Shown piece after piece: positions 27,247 through 36,882 of a stretch of 64,000 nucleotides of DNA. The translations under genes were made by a program, and so were the position numbers. Within the stretch, counting starts at the first letter, position 1, and each line of letters begins with the position of its first letter. The DNA is from Ferroplasma acidiphilum (lineage in GTDB: Archaea; Thermoplasmatota; Thermoplasmata; Thermoplasmatales; Thermoplasmataceae): the NCBI RefSeq assembly GCF_002078355.1, contig NZ_CP015363.1, positions 1,674,001-1,738,000 on the forward strand. The letters are read 5' to 3'. The notes under the pieces were generated by a model. It had not been told where the DNA came from. It was given only the letters and a program-made list of their open reading frames with translations, and made no database searches.

Positions 27247-28113
27247 ATGGAAAAGTACAGTGTGCTTATACTGGGTGGAGGCTACGGGGGAATTAATGCA
27301 TATTATGGAATCAGGGACAAAAGCCACGTAGCAATAATTGATTCAAAACGTAATTCCGTGTACCATGGCAAATCCAGGGACATAGGAATGAATATTCCGG
27401 CATCCATAATGGAAAGTATAAAGAAAGTGGATATTGAGGAGCCCTATGTGCAGACGGACAGGCATGAATATTATCCTGAGAAGCTTGTGATTTCAACTGG
27501 ATGCAACAGGGAAAGTCAGATTGAATTTATGTCAAAAAGCCATCTGTACAACAATATGTACCTTGGCTCAAAAAATGAATATGATGATTATATATTAATA
27601 CAGTATATTTTAAAGTTGAATAAAGCTGGTATCCATGCAGGTTACAGTGGCAATTTTTTATCATTCCTGGGGAAAGAAGTAAAAATAAAGGTCAGGAAAT
27701 TTTTAGCTCTTTCAGGCGTTCCGTTATCTCCGGATGCAGATTTTTTGTTGCCTGAATGCAGCCCTAATATATTTGGAAATTATATAAATGTGGATAAAAA
27801 CTTAATGGTGAACGAAAATACATACGCTATAGGCGATGCACTTGACTGGAATGCAAAGTGTGGTGAGCTCTCAATGAGGCAGGGTGCTTTTGCAGGCAGG
27901 CATATGAGTGGAAAGGTCCATGATTTTAAACCAGTATTTATTACAATTCTGGATAATTTGAAAGGAACAGGCATAAGAATTAAAAGCACAGAGCCGTGGA
28001 ATTCCGGAATAGCTTCTGCACACATCGGAAGGGAATATTCACTCATGGCCGGATTTTTAATGCATTATTACGGATTCAGGAATGGCAATATGGGTTTCCT
28101 ACAGTATTTCTAG
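27247..28113 (+). CDS. NDH-2-like FAD-dependent oxidoreductase, shortened
   Basis: The 288-residue protein has the FAD-binding N-terminus VLILGGGYGGINAYYG (residues 6-21), the second FAD motif KLVISTG (about 79-85), and the C-terminal YAIGDALDWN (about 192-201) followed by RQGAFAGRHMSG. These are hallmarks of type II NADH dehydrogenase and related flavoproteins. The family usually has about 400 residues and a second GxGxxG dinucleotide fold in the middle. Here that region is short (about residues 115-155), and only a weak trace (HAGYSGNF) remains. It may therefore use an electron donor other than NAD(P)H or act as a redox sensor. It probably works with the regulator directly upstream. Confidence 0.7.
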   Translation: MEKYSVLILGGGYGGINAYYGIRDKSHVAIIDSKRNSVYHGKSRDIGMNIPASIMESIKKVDIEEPYVQTDRHEYYPEKLVISTGCNRESQIEFMSKSHLYNNMYLGSKNEYDDYILIQYILKLNKAGIHAGYSGNFLSFLGKEVKIKVRKFLALSGVPLSPDADFLLPECSPNIFGNYINVDKNLMVNENTYAIGDALDWNAKCGELSMRQGAFAGRHMSGKVHDFKPVFITILDNLKGTGIRIKSTEPWNSGIASAHIGREYSLMAGFLMHYYGFRNGNMGFLQYF

Positions 28114-28181
28114 AATACAGCCATAATTAGAATTTAAATAGCTTTTAATAATATTTATTAATATTTCTTTAATATAGCCAG

Positions 28182-29078
28182 ATGTGGGATCCTGGTGGAG
28201 CTAAGGATAAAAAGGGAAAACTTTACATAATATTGAGGTTCCTTAGGATGGAACAGACTTTCTTCAGCCTTCCCATGGCATACCTGGGAGCTTTCCTTGC
28301 TGTAAGGAAAATACCAGCAATCAGGATTCTTATATTAATTTTCTTCGCCCTGTTTTTTGTCAGGATAGCAGGAATGACAAATGATAACCTTGCGGACCGG
28401 TTCATTGATGCTAAAAATCCAAGGACCATGACAAGGCCACTGGTAACTGGCGTGATAACCGTGAAAAATGCCTATGCACTGATAGCAATTGGCCTTGCAG
28501 GTTATTTTATTTCTACTTACTTTATCAATATTTTAGCCTTTTCCATCTCGCCCCTGGGTGCACTGGTAATCATGACATACCCGTACATGAAAAGGCATAC
28601 TGCATTTGCCAACTACCAGATAGCCTCAATACAGGGTTTATCCGTAATGGCAGGGGCTATAGCAGCTGTGGGATTGCATTCACCTGTTTACATAATTTAC
28701 CATATGCCATGGTTTTTCGTATTCGCCACCATATTCTGGGCCCTCGGCTTTGATCTTTATAACCATATACCGGATATAAAATATGACAGGGAAAATAAAT
28801 TGCATAGCTTCGCCACACTGCTAGGCGACAGGGCACTGCAATTTGCAGGGTTGAACCAGATATTGTCTGTCTCACTGGCTTTTGCCGGAGATATTGTTTA
28901 CAGGCTTGGTATCCTGTCATATGCAACAACCACACTGCATGGTGCAATAATGCTTTCTGCTTTTATACTGGCATACAGGGGTAATTTTGGAAAGGCATTT
29001 TATTATAATATATATGCTTCGGTAGTTCTCGCCCTTGGAATTATAATAGATGTGGCCCTGGGTTTGCCGGCAATTTAA
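28182..29078 (+). CDS. UbiA-family prenyltransferase (canonical motifs)
   Basis: The 298-residue integral membrane protein carries full UbiA motifs: TNDNLADRFIDAKNPRTMTR with RPLVTG (about residues 66-88) and ALGFDLYNHIPDIKYDRENK (about residues 188-207), between and around about eight helices. The aspartates bind Mg-diphosphate of the prenyl donor. In an organism with futalosine genes this is the strongest candidate for MqnP/MenA-type prenylation of the naphthoate ring. Digeranylgeranylglyceryl phosphate synthase (lipid synthesis) is the main alternative. It starts 68 bp after the NDH-2-like gene, and rpiA follows 33 bp after its stop. Confidence 0.85.
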   Translation: MWDPGGAKDKKGKLYIILRFLRMEQTFFSLPMAYLGAFLAVRKIPAIRILILIFFALFFVRIAGMTNDNLADRFIDAKNPRTMTRPLVTGVITVKNAYALIAIGLAGYFISTYFINILAFSISPLGALVIMTYPYMKRHTAFANYQIASIQGLSVMAGAIAAVGLHSPVYIIYHMPWFFVFATIFWALGFDLYNHIPDIKYDRENKLHSFATLLGDRALQFAGLNQILSVSLAFAGDIVYRLGILSYATTTLHGAIMLSAFILAYRGNFGKAFYYNIYASVVLALGIIIDVALGLPAI

Positions 29079-29111
29079 AAAAATTAATTATGCCTTATAC
29101 AATATAAGTTT

Positions 29112-29780
29112 ATGTATGAAAATGAAAAAAAAGTTTCTGCCATGGAGGCATTGAAGCATGTACATAGCAATATGAAACTCGGGCTAGGAACCGGGTCAAC
29201 AACAAAATACTTTCTTGATGGGCTCGGGGAACTTGTTAAATCTGGAAAAATCACAGGTATTACCGGTGTCCCAACATCATTGAGGACTGCTGACCTGGCT
29301 AAATCCTATGGCATAAAAATAGAAAACAACCTTGAAGGGATAGAAATAGATTTTGATGGTGCAGATGAATTTGATGGAAGTGGCAACTTAATAAAGGGTG
29401 GTGGAGGTGCACTTGTAAGGGAAAAAATTGTTGCTTATAACAGTAAAGAAGTTTACATAATGGCTGACCATTCAAAGTTTTCAGAAAAACTGCATAGTTT
29501 TCCATTGCCTGTTGAGGTTTTGCCCTTTATGGAGGATGTGACAAAGAAGAATATTGAAAAAACAGGTTGCAAAGCTACTTTCAGGGATGGAAAAAATTTT
29601 AAGAGCGACAACGGCAACTATATACTGGACTGCAGGTTCGATTTTACGGATGTTGCACTGGAAAAAAAGATAAAGATGATTCCCGGAGTTGTTGAAGTAG
29701 GCATCTTCAGTGGGATTACAACAAAGGTATTCATAGGCGAAAATGAGAAATGCAGGGTTATGGACTTCCAGAAATCATAA
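29112..29780 (+). CDS. rpiA: Ribose-5-phosphate isomerase A
   Basis: The 222-residue protein contains all RpiA motifs: GLGTGSTTKYFLDGL (about residues 22-36), DFDGADEFDGSGNLIKGGGG (about residues 79-98) with ALVREKI, and the C-terminal GVVEVGIFSG. It converts ribose 5-phosphate and ribulose 5-phosphate, supplying nucleotides from the non-oxidative or ribulose monophosphate-derived pentose route. Length and motifs are standard. Its end overlaps the PhoU-like gene on the other strand by 6 bp. Confidence 0.96.
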   Translation: MYENEKKVSAMEALKHVHSNMKLGLGTGSTTKYFLDGLGELVKSGKITGITGVPTSLRTADLAKSYGIKIENNLEGIEIDFDGADEFDGSGNLIKGGGGALVREKIVAYNSKEVYIMADHSKFSEKLHSFPLPVEVLPFMEDVTKKNIEKTGCKATFRDGKNFKSDNGNYILDCRFDFTDVALEKKIKMIPGVVEVGIFSGITTKVFIGENEKCRVMDFQKS

Positions 29781-30743
29781 TGTTGTTTCATTCTGCATAG
29801 ATAGAACCATATCCATTGCAAGTTCCGCTATATCTGTTGAGTACAGAGCAATCCTTGATATTTCCTCCGAGGAAAATGATATGGTCGCTATATCTGATGA
29901 TTTCCCGAGGTCCAGCAATTCCTTCTTCTGGTCCATTATGGTTTTTTTGAATGATATGATATCATTGAGCCCGTTATATTTCTTGGAATAAAAGAGTGCC
30001 ATTGACTTCTTATACAGGTCAAGTGAAAATGATAGGTTTTCAACTACCTTCTTATACGGTATATCAGTATCATTCCTCTCCAGCCATATTTTGCATATAT
30101 TTACTGTATGGTCTGCCATTCTCTCAAGTATCCGGGATATAATCAGGTAATATATGCTATTGGGGTCTTCGCAACTTTTGCCTTTTACTTCACGGTAAAT
30201 GTACCACTGGAAACGATCAATTTCATCGTCTCTTTCAATTACATTTTTTAACAGGTCATTGTCCATGTCATTAATCCCTTTTATCGTGTCGTAAATCATT
30301 GATTCAACATTAAGTGACATACGCTTTATAGAATTATAAATCGGGTAGGAATTTGAATTTAATACATTTTGCAGAACAATTTTTTTGGAATTTTCCTCAA
30401 ATATTTCTATGCCTATAACCAGTTTTGAAAATTTCTTTATGGCTTCCCTTGTTTCATCACTGATATAGTATGAGCTTGTTATGGCCAGTGTATCGTAACC
30501 GGAAATGTAAAGAGATATCAATGCCCGTTCGATGCTTTTTGAATCCATCTTTGAATTCAGGATTAAATGTTTTTCTATCTCTGTTTTTACACCAACATCT
30601 CCGTAAAGAATAAGCCGGTTCTGTGATTCTTCAATTTTTATCTCACTGCTCCTCTGAAGATTGTTATTTTTTACCCATTTTGAAGGCAGAGAAACTATAT
30701 ATGTTGAACCTCCTGTTAACTGGATCTTTCTTATTGATTGCAT
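29775..30743 (-). CDS. PhoU-like regulator with N-terminal SpoVT/AbrB domain
   Basis: The 322-residue protein begins with a SpoVT/AbrB-type DNA-binding segment (IRKIQLTGGSTYIVSLPSKW, residues 4-23). It continues as a helical PhoU-like region with two repeats; ERDDEIDRFQWYIYREV and RILERMADHTVNICKIW are typical metal-binding PhoU helices. Archaeal proteins of this build are thought to regulate phosphate uptake or other metal/phosphate responses at the promoter. No phosphate ABC transporter is adjacent, but two phosphate-type MFS transporters are in the window (33985, 49519). It is preceded on the minus strand by an unrelated membrane protein gene. Confidence 0.85.
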   Translation of the reverse strand: MQSIRKIQLTGGSTYIVSLPSKWVKNNNLQRSSEIKIEESQNRLILYGDVGVKTEIEKHLILNSKMDSKSIERALISLYISGYDTLAITSSYYISDETREAIKKFSKLVIGIEIFEENSKKIVLQNVLNSNSYPIYNSIKRMSLNVESMIYDTIKGINDMDNDLLKNVIERDDEIDRFQWYIYREVKGKSCEDPNSIYYLIISRILERMADHTVNICKIWLERNDTDIPYKKVVENLSFSLDLYKKSMALFYSKKYNGLNDIISFKKTIMDQKKELLDLGKSSDIATISFSSEEISRIALYSTDIAELAMDMVLSMQNETTL

Positions 30744-30800
30744 GTATATATATCTGAAATAACTATATATAAATATCTATTAAATTTAAAACTATATAAT

Positions 30801-31562
30801 TTATTTTCCAGCAAGGTTTTTCTTGCTGAAGAAATATGCTGCTACTATCCCTGCTATGTACATTACACCTATAGATGCTATATATTTATCTGCCAGTGCA
30901 AAAACATAAAACTCATAGAAAGTTAATCTCGGCACATTCACAGGGCCTGCACTTGTTATTGTCAGAGTTTTGTTAATTGTATAATTAGTGTCGTAAAGCC
31001 CCGATGGCAGCTTAGTATCGTAGTACATTGTTGTAATATTGCCATTTTTCGTATGGTTTAAATTGGAATAATGTACAGTTTTATTATATATTCCACTGGA
31101 ATATATGTACAGGTATGAATTATTCAAAGATCCTGTGTAATTTGTGGTGATCGTAATATTGTAGTTATGATCTACACCTGAGAATGGCGTTATAGATGTC
31201 TTTAAGGAAGTCCCGTTTATATCACTGGTAGTTACGCCGTTTAGATCATAAACGTAGGTAGAGTATATGCCGGCAGATATCATAAGTACAACAAGTAAGA
31301 TTACTATGCCCCCGAATAGCCTTGGCTTGAATCTGTACATGCCAAAGAAATGCATCAACAGGAAAATTACAACGGGAATTGAAAAAATAAGCAGAATTAG
31401 AAAAGCGTAAAACAAGGATATTGTGAATATCATAAGGGAATAAAGTATTGATATTAATGGTATGAATATTCTATTGTGATCTGTTAGGAATTTTCTTGCC
31501 TGCATTATTTTTTTGTAGTGTGTTATAATATAAATATTTTCCATCATTTTTCCACTGTGCAT
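30801..31562 (-). CDS. Membrane protein of unknown function with extracellular glycosylation-rich loop
   Basis: I do not recognise a family. The 253-residue protein has an N-terminal cytoplasmic part (about 30 residues) and two to three helices (about residues 31-75 and 82-105). A roughly 110-residue outside domain is rich in Asn, Thr and Tyr with about eight N-x-S/T sequons, and a final helix (about residues 228-246) ends in KKNLAGK. The first residues MHSGKMMENIYI allow later starts at Met6 or Met7. It looks like an envelope protein. It is divergent from the geranylgeranyl reductase gene. Confidence 0.55.
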   Translation of the reverse strand: MHSGKMMENIYIITHYKKIMQARKFLTDHNRIFIPLISILYSLMIFTISLFYAFLILLIFSIPVVIFLLMHFFGMYRFKPRLFGGIVILLVVLMISAGIYSTYVYDLNGVTTSDINGTSLKTSITPFSGVDHNYNITITTNYTGSLNNSYLYIYSSGIYNKTVHYSNLNHTKNGNITTMYYDTKLPSGLYDTNYTINKTLTITSAGPVNVPRLTFYEFYVFALADKYIASIGVMYIAGIVAAYFFSKKNLAGK

Positions 31563-31740
31563 CTATAATGTGGATGAAGCATGCCTCTTAACTATGCAGA
31601 AGACTGATATTATCAAAAAAAATCCGGAATATGCCGGTATCGCCAGGCAGAACACAGATAAATTTATATTGCTACAGAAATTTCACCTGATCGGATTGTA
31701 ATATTGCATAATATCTGGAAAACATAACAGTGTGTAATAA

Positions 31741-31748
31741 TATAAATA
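31741..31748 (+). promoter_or_regulatory. TATA-like box deciding the reductase start
   Basis: TATAAATA begins 28 bp before GTG 31769. An in-frame ATG at 31730 lies upstream of this box, so it would not be on the transcript. This supports the GTG start for the geranylgeranyl reductase. Confidence 0.55.
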
Positions 31749-31768
31749 TCATATTAATATCATTTATT

Positions 31769-32911
31769 GTGTACGACGTAATTGTTTCAGGAGCAGGACC
31801 TTCCGGTTCATATCTTTCATACCTGCTTTCCAGAAATGGGTATAAAGTTCTGCAGCTTGAGGAACACAGGGAAGTTGGCAAACCCGTTGAATGCACGGGG
31901 CTTGTATCTGAAAGGGTATTTAAATATGTCAATTCACGGTCAATGGTAAATGAGGTCCACGGAGCAAACGTTTTTTTCCCGAATGGCAAGAGCATACACA
32001 TATCGAAGGGAGAGAAAACAATAGTTATGTACAGGGATGACTTTGACAAGGATGTTTCTGCAATGGCTATAGGTGCAGGGGCAGACACAAGGATAAATGC
32101 AAGGGTGCTTGATGCCAAGGTTAACGATTCATACGGAGAGGTAAAATACAGGGAGAATGGTGAAATTAAGTATGCCAGGGCCAATATAATAGTTGGTGCT
32201 GATGGTGCAAACAGCAGGATAAGACTTTCACTCAATTACGAAAGGCCAAAAAAAATAATTTCAACTTACCAGGTTGATTCCTCTTTCCACCTCGATGACC
32301 AGGACGATGTAAATGTTTTCATCGGTTCCGAGAATAGCAAGGGGTTTTTTGGATGGGCAGTCCCGTCAGGAGAAATTACAAGGATAGGCGTGGGAGTTGA
32401 CCATGTGACAGCCATAAAGTATTTCAGGAATATCAATGTAAAATTCAACAGATCCCAGATACTTGGAATAAATGCCGGGCCAATACCCATCAATTATCTA
32501 AGCAAAACCTATGGAAACAGGTCATTGCTTCTGGGCGATGCTGCAGGAATAGTTAAGCCATTATCTGGTGGTGGCATATATACAGGAATAATTTCGGCTA
32601 AAAACGCATATACTGCAATAGATCAGAGTTTCAATAGAAACAATTTCTCGGAAGATGCATTAAAGGCTTATCAGAAACTCTGGAAGCGTGAAATTGGCAG
32701 GGAACTTTTTATAGATGCAAAAATTCAACAATACTTTTCAAAGATAAGCACAAACGATACCCTGCTGAATAAAATATATGATACTATTAACAGGGAAGAT
32801 ATTATACGCAGGATAAATTCCCTGGGTGACATAGATTATCCAGCGAAAGTTGTGTTTTCAATACTTATGAGAAAACCACAGCTGATAAAATATTTCCTGT
32901 TCGGCGGATGA
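31769..32911 (+). CDS. Geranylgeranyl reductase family flavoprotein
   Basis: The protein (about 380 residues from GTG 31769) has an FAD-binding start YDVIVSGAGPSGSYLSYLLS, then EEHREVGKPVECTGLVSE, VGADGANSRIR, the PYxWxF-like FFGWAVPSG, GIN-x-GPIP and LLGDAAGIVKPLSGGGIYTG. This is the archaeal geranylgeranyl reductase family, which saturates the isoprenoid chains of membrane lipids or quinones in this wall-less lineage. A longer version from ATG 31730 would add 13 hydrophobic residues ahead of the FAD motif. The TATA box at 31741 and the usual family N-terminus argue against it. No operon partner is adjacent. Confidence 0.88.
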   Translation: MYDVIVSGAGPSGSYLSYLLSRNGYKVLQLEEHREVGKPVECTGLVSERVFKYVNSRSMVNEVHGANVFFPNGKSIHISKGEKTIVMYRDDFDKDVSAMAIGAGADTRINARVLDAKVNDSYGEVKYRENGEIKYARANIIVGADGANSRIRLSLNYERPKKIISTYQVDSSFHLDDQDDVNVFIGSENSKGFFGWAVPSGEITRIGVGVDHVTAIKYFRNINVKFNRSQILGINAGPIPINYLSKTYGNRSLLLGDAAGIVKPLSGGGIYTGIISAKNAYTAIDQSFNRNNFSEDALKAYQKLWKREIGRELFIDAKIQQYFSKISTNDTLLNKIYDTINREDIIRRINSLGDIDYPAKVVFSILMRKPQLIKYFLFGG

Positions 32912-33028
32912 TAGGCTTTTAGCAAATAGTATTAGAAAACATTGAATTTCCGTATAATTTATAGTTAATAGTCGCCCGCATAAAAAATATATGGCTAAAT
33001 TAATTAGGCATGAAATATTAAAGTAAAA

Positions 33029-33916
33029 ATGCAGGGCAAAGTGCTATATTTTATGCTTCTAATCTCTGTTGTGGTGATCTGGGGTGCAACATTTCCGATA
33101 ATGAAACTTTCACTTCAGTATATAAGCCCTGTGATGCTTCTGTCTTTCAGGTTTATCCTTTCAGCTGCACTCATGCTGCCCATAGTGTTTAAAAATAAAA
33201 TGTTAATTGAAAGAAAGAACGTAATACTTGGAATTGTGGGCGGCATATTGCTTTTTCTGGCATATTATACACAGACAGTTGGCCTTGAATACACAACATC
33301 ATCCCAATCAGGGCTTATCACAGGCATGTATGTCGTTTTGCTGCCAATCATATCGCTATTATACCTTAAAATCAAATTAAACAAAGTAGATGTTATCGCT
33401 GTTAGTATTGGCTTCATAGGGCTTATACTCATGTCATCGCTAAAATTCAGTTCAGCATATACCTTCGGAGACATACTTACCTTCTTCTGTGCCATTTTTT
33501 ATGGGCTGCAGACCGCATATGTATTTAAATATACAAAATACCTTGACAGCATGGTTTTCACATTTTACCAGTTATTGATGGTTGGAGTTTTATCATCAAT
33601 ATTTGTTCCGTTTAGCTGGGAACCTTCCGGGCTTTTGAAACCCATAGTCATTTTTACAATAGTATTTACTGCCCTCTTCGCCAGTTTCTTTGCCATATTA
33701 ATAAATACGAGAGTCCTGCAATACATAGAACCAACTGCAGCAGGAGTAATATATGTTGGGGAACCTGTATTTGCAGTTATATCATCCATACTGATCCTCA
33801 AAGAAATTCCAACTATGGATATAATACTTGGTGGCATTATCATAGTGGTGGCAATGCTGATTGAAACATTGCATAAATACGTAGAAACAAAGAATTCTAT
33901 AAATATTCCACAATAG
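33029..33916 (+). CDS. EamA/DMT-family transporter
   Basis: The 295-residue protein consists of ten hydrophobic helices in two EamA repeats. The first repeat carries VIWGATFPIMKLSLQYISP (about residues 16-34) and the second ends in a segment with PTAAGVIYVGEPVFAVISS (about residues 235-253), both typical of the drug/metabolite transporter superfamily. Members export amino acids, nucleotides or metabolites; the substrate here is unknown. It lies alone between the reductase and the phosphate-type MFS gene. Confidence 0.88.
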   Translation: MQGKVLYFMLLISVVVIWGATFPIMKLSLQYISPVMLLSFRFILSAALMLPIVFKNKMLIERKNVILGIVGGILLFLAYYTQTVGLEYTTSSQSGLITGMYVVLLPIISLLYLKIKLNKVDVIAVSIGFIGLILMSSLKFSSAYTFGDILTFFCAIFYGLQTAYVFKYTKYLDSMVFTFYQLLMVGVLSSIFVPFSWEPSGLLKPIVIFTIVFTALFASFFAILINTRVLQYIEPTAAGVIYVGEPVFAVISSILILKEIPTMDIILGGIIIVVAMLIETLHKYVETKNSINIPQ

Positions 33917-33984
33917 CCTATATATTACTATATAATTTATATGGAAAATATTTATTCATGTAGTGACTATATTTCTATGAGAAT

Positions 33985-35400
33985 ATGGATAATAAAAATG
34001 AAGGTAATATAAGTGCAATAAACCAGGCACTGGATAATGCCACAGGAAAGTTCCACTTCAGAACTTTTCTGACAGCAGGGATGGGATTTTTCACAGATGC
34101 CTATGATTTGTTTATTATAGGAACGGTGCTCGCAATACTTCCAATGATTGGATGGCACCTTACAAAAACAGAAATAGCCCTTATAGGGTCTGTGTCACTG
34201 ATAGCTGCTGTACTTGGTGCGCTGGCATTTGGCAGATTGCTCGATTATCTTGGCAGAAAGGCTATTTATGGCCTGGAACTGGTATTGCTTGTAATTGGTG
34301 CTTTAGGAAGTGCATTCCTATCGTTTAAAAACCCCTACGCTTTAATGGCATGGAGATTTTTGCTGGGAGTAGGCATTGGCGGTGATTATGCAACATCTTC
34401 TGTTATAATGGCAGAATATTCCAATATGAAAACAAGGGGAAAATATGTTGGAATGGTATTTTCAATGCAAAGCATAGGTTTAGTAGTTTCTTCATTGCTT
34501 GCCCTTACATTTTTACTGAGCACGAAGATTATTCCACTGGCAGACGCCTGGAAAATAATGCTTTCAGTAGGAGCCATCCCCGCTGCAATAGTAATTTACT
34601 ACAGAAGAAAAATGCCTGAACCACCGAGATATACTGTTGCAAAAGGGCGTGCTGCGGAGGCTTCAAAGAATCTTAAATCCTATACCGGAATAGATGTAGC
34701 TGTCTCTAAAAATAAAGAGGAGGTAAATGCTCCATGGTATACCCTCTTTAAGGATAGAAAATTCCTTATTACATTAATAGGGACAGCAGGAGCATGGTTC
34801 TTAATGGACTGGGCATTTTACGGAAACTCCATAATGGCAAGCAGAATTTTCGCAACCATAATAACACAGACCGGATTGTCTGGCTTAATAAGATCTACGG
34901 AATACTCCGCCATAGTGTTCATTGGATTTGCCCTGCCAGGGTACTGGCTGGCAACATTTACACTGGATAAACTTGGAAGAAAGCCGATACAGATAACGGG
35001 CTTCATAATGCTCGCGGTAACATACGGAATACTTGCATTATTTCCTATACTGGATACCCCTTCATTTGTGGTGGAGTTCATTGCAGTGTATGGTATTAGC
35101 TATTTCTTCATGATGTTCGGGCCAAATGTTACAACATTTGTCTTCCCATCAGAGGTGTTCCCTGTAACAACAAGAGGGTTTGGTACAGGCATATCTGCGG
35201 CTGGAGGAAAAACCGGAGCTTTTATAGGCACATTTGTTGATGTGTTTATAATAGCCGCTGGGCTTTCATCACTCATGACTGTACTTGCAATATTTTCAGT
35301 ATTAGGCGTTATAGTAACAATACTGTGCCTGCCAGAACCGAAGGGAAGGGCAATGGAAGAGATTTCCAGGGAAAAGGAATATACTAAAACTATAAATTAA
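33985..35400 (+). CDS. MFS transporter, phosphate:H+ symporter (PHS) type
   Basis: The 471-residue protein has the twelve MFS helices. PHS-family hallmarks are GMGFFTDAYDLFIIG (about residues 32-46), FGRLLDYLGRKAIYG (motif A), RFLLGVGIGGDYATSSVIMAEY (split near residues 121-142) and GPNVTTFVFPSEVFPVTTRG. The family includes fungal and archaeal inorganic phosphate:H+ symporters, but archaeal members may carry other acids. It is strikingly like the protein at 49519, and the two are paralogues. PhoU-like regulation from 29775 is possible but not shown. Confidence 0.85.
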   Translation: MDNKNEGNISAINQALDNATGKFHFRTFLTAGMGFFTDAYDLFIIGTVLAILPMIGWHLTKTEIALIGSVSLIAAVLGALAFGRLLDYLGRKAIYGLELVLLVIGALGSAFLSFKNPYALMAWRFLLGVGIGGDYATSSVIMAEYSNMKTRGKYVGMVFSMQSIGLVVSSLLALTFLLSTKIIPLADAWKIMLSVGAIPAAIVIYYRRKMPEPPRYTVAKGRAAEASKNLKSYTGIDVAVSKNKEEVNAPWYTLFKDRKFLITLIGTAGAWFLMDWAFYGNSIMASRIFATIITQTGLSGLIRSTEYSAIVFIGFALPGYWLATFTLDKLGRKPIQITGFIMLAVTYGILALFPILDTPSFVVEFIAVYGISYFFMMFGPNVTTFVFPSEVFPVTTRGFGTGISAAGGKTGAFIGTFVDVFIIAAGLSSLMTVLAIFSVLGVIVTILCLPEPKGRAMEEISREKEYTKTIN

Positions 35401-35580
35401 ATATATATTTTAATTTGAATATTCATGATATTTAATTTTTAACGCCTCAAAAATTTCAACACATATTTTATTTATTAATACAGCGAGTTTTGATTGCCCT
35501 AATCCGGAAGCGGGCAGGGATAATTTATAAACCTAATATTTTAGGGATGATACTTATAAGGGCATAACAACTCATCTGGT
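35401..35580 (+). promoter_or_regulatory. Promoter region with short inverted repeat before the NnrS-like gene
   Basis: This 180-bp gap contains GCCCTAATCCGGAAGCGGGC (35497-35516), whose ends GCCC/GGGC form a small inverted repeat that stands out in an AT-rich gap. TTTATAAA follows at about 35524-35531. The inverted repeat could be an operator for the adjacent group; the evidence is base composition and symmetry only. Confidence 0.3.
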
Positions 35581-36780
35581 ATGCCTGATCCTATAGCCTT
35601 GAAAAAGAAGGGGGCAGGATTGCCAGTACAGCATCCGCCACGCATAGTATACATTGGAATATTGCTTTCCGCACTTTCGCTTGCGGCCGGGTTTTTAACT
35701 GGCATTGCTGCACTGGCGGTAAATAATGGTTATCCATCGATTATACCGCTGGCAAATGGAATTACTTTCCATCCTGATTTGATGGTATTTGGAGCAGTGG
35801 GCGGGCTGCTGATTTCAGAAAAACTTGAACTTATGGAAAAGTTTCCACTCATAAGAAACATTCCAATTTCCAGGCCAATCGTAGCTTTTCTTTTCGGTGG
35901 AGTTTTTATATTGTCCTTAGGAATTTTATCCAGTTATGCAGTAGCAAGATATGCAGGGCTTCTGCTGGTGGTTGCAGCATCTCTCCTCTTTTTGCTGTTT
36001 ATGTCAAGCAATGTAAATCATGGCGATAAACGGATAAAGCTGGTGTTCGCTGCGGCTATTGCCTCCATGTCTCTGGCTGCCATAGGAAACATGAACTCCC
36101 TGCTATACAGTGATGTGAAGCTTACCTTTCTTGCCCTGCTGTTCCCTATTCTTTATATTCTCGCAGAGAGGATGGAACTTGGATTTGTACGGGGAATGGG
36201 TGCCCGTATAATGGCACTGCAGGCATACATAGCATGGTTTGCAGTCGGCATGGCATTTGTTTCAGTTGAGGTTCCGGACAAATTTATCAGCCGCTTCGCC
36301 ATGGTTCTTTCTATCATTCTTGTAGCTATACTAACCGGTATTTCTATCAAATTTGACCCTGCTTTCAGAAAAATAAAGAGAAATGGCAGATTCCAGCATT
36401 TCATGCGTGCCGGGATACAGATTTCATTTTTCTGGCTTGCACTTGGCCTCATCCTTTTCATGTTGCAGGCAATCATCGGGCATGGTTATCTTGACCCTGC
36501 CACACATTCCATAGCCATTGGCTTCATCGGAAGCTTTATTGTGGCACACAGCCCGGTAATATTTCCGCTAACATTCAAGAAAAAAGCAATTCAGGAAAAT
36601 GTTACATTCCTCCCCCTGATTATGATAACCATTGCAAATGTATCACGGGTTTTTGGCGATTTAGCTATACCCTACACTTCATTGGGTGAAACATTTTCCT
36701 ATGTCTCTGGCTACCTGCTCCTGTTTGCAATTCTTTTATTTGTTTATAATATCAAAAAAATTATGGTTAGCCCTGACTGA
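35581..36780 (+). CDS. NnrS-like multi-pass membrane protein
   Basis: The 399-residue protein has about twelve transmembrane helices. NnrS-like features are a histidine at a helix start (NGITFHPDLMVFGAVGGLL, about residues 59-77), a later THSIAIGFIGSFIVAHSPV (about residues 318-336) that matches the family's HALTVGAxGTMILxVMTR helix, and a following ANVSRVFGDLA. NnrS proteins are haem- and copper-containing membrane proteins tied to nitric-oxide metabolism and nitrosative stress. The match is by motif layout, not a full alignment. It heads a group with a DUF2249-cupin protein (36883), a 4-TM protein (37545) and a regulator (38052), which supports a nitrosative-stress role. Confidence 0.6.
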   Translation: MPDPIALKKKGAGLPVQHPPRIVYIGILLSALSLAAGFLTGIAALAVNNGYPSIIPLANGITFHPDLMVFGAVGGLLISEKLELMEKFPLIRNIPISRPIVAFLFGGVFILSLGILSSYAVARYAGLLLVVAASLLFLLFMSSNVNHGDKRIKLVFAAAIASMSLAAIGNMNSLLYSDVKLTFLALLFPILYILAERMELGFVRGMGARIMALQAYIAWFAVGMAFVSVEVPDKFISRFAMVLSIILVAILTGISIKFDPAFRKIKRNGRFQHFMRAGIQISFFWLALGLILFMLQAIIGHGYLDPATHSIAIGFIGSFIVAHSPVIFPLTFKKKAIQENVTFLPLIMITIANVSRVFGDLAIPYTSLGETFSYVSGYLLLFAILLFVYNIKKIMVSPD

Positions 36781-36882
36781 GCCGGGATGCGCGCAGTGTG
36801 CATAAACCATAATAATTTATTTCTGAATTTCACCCTAAAAATACAGGGATTTTGTTATTATGGCATCATTTAATTGGGGAAT

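Noticed and set aside
31730-31768. ATG start 39 bp upstream of the reductase
   Set aside because: It lies before the TATA-like box and adds residues that do not match the family.
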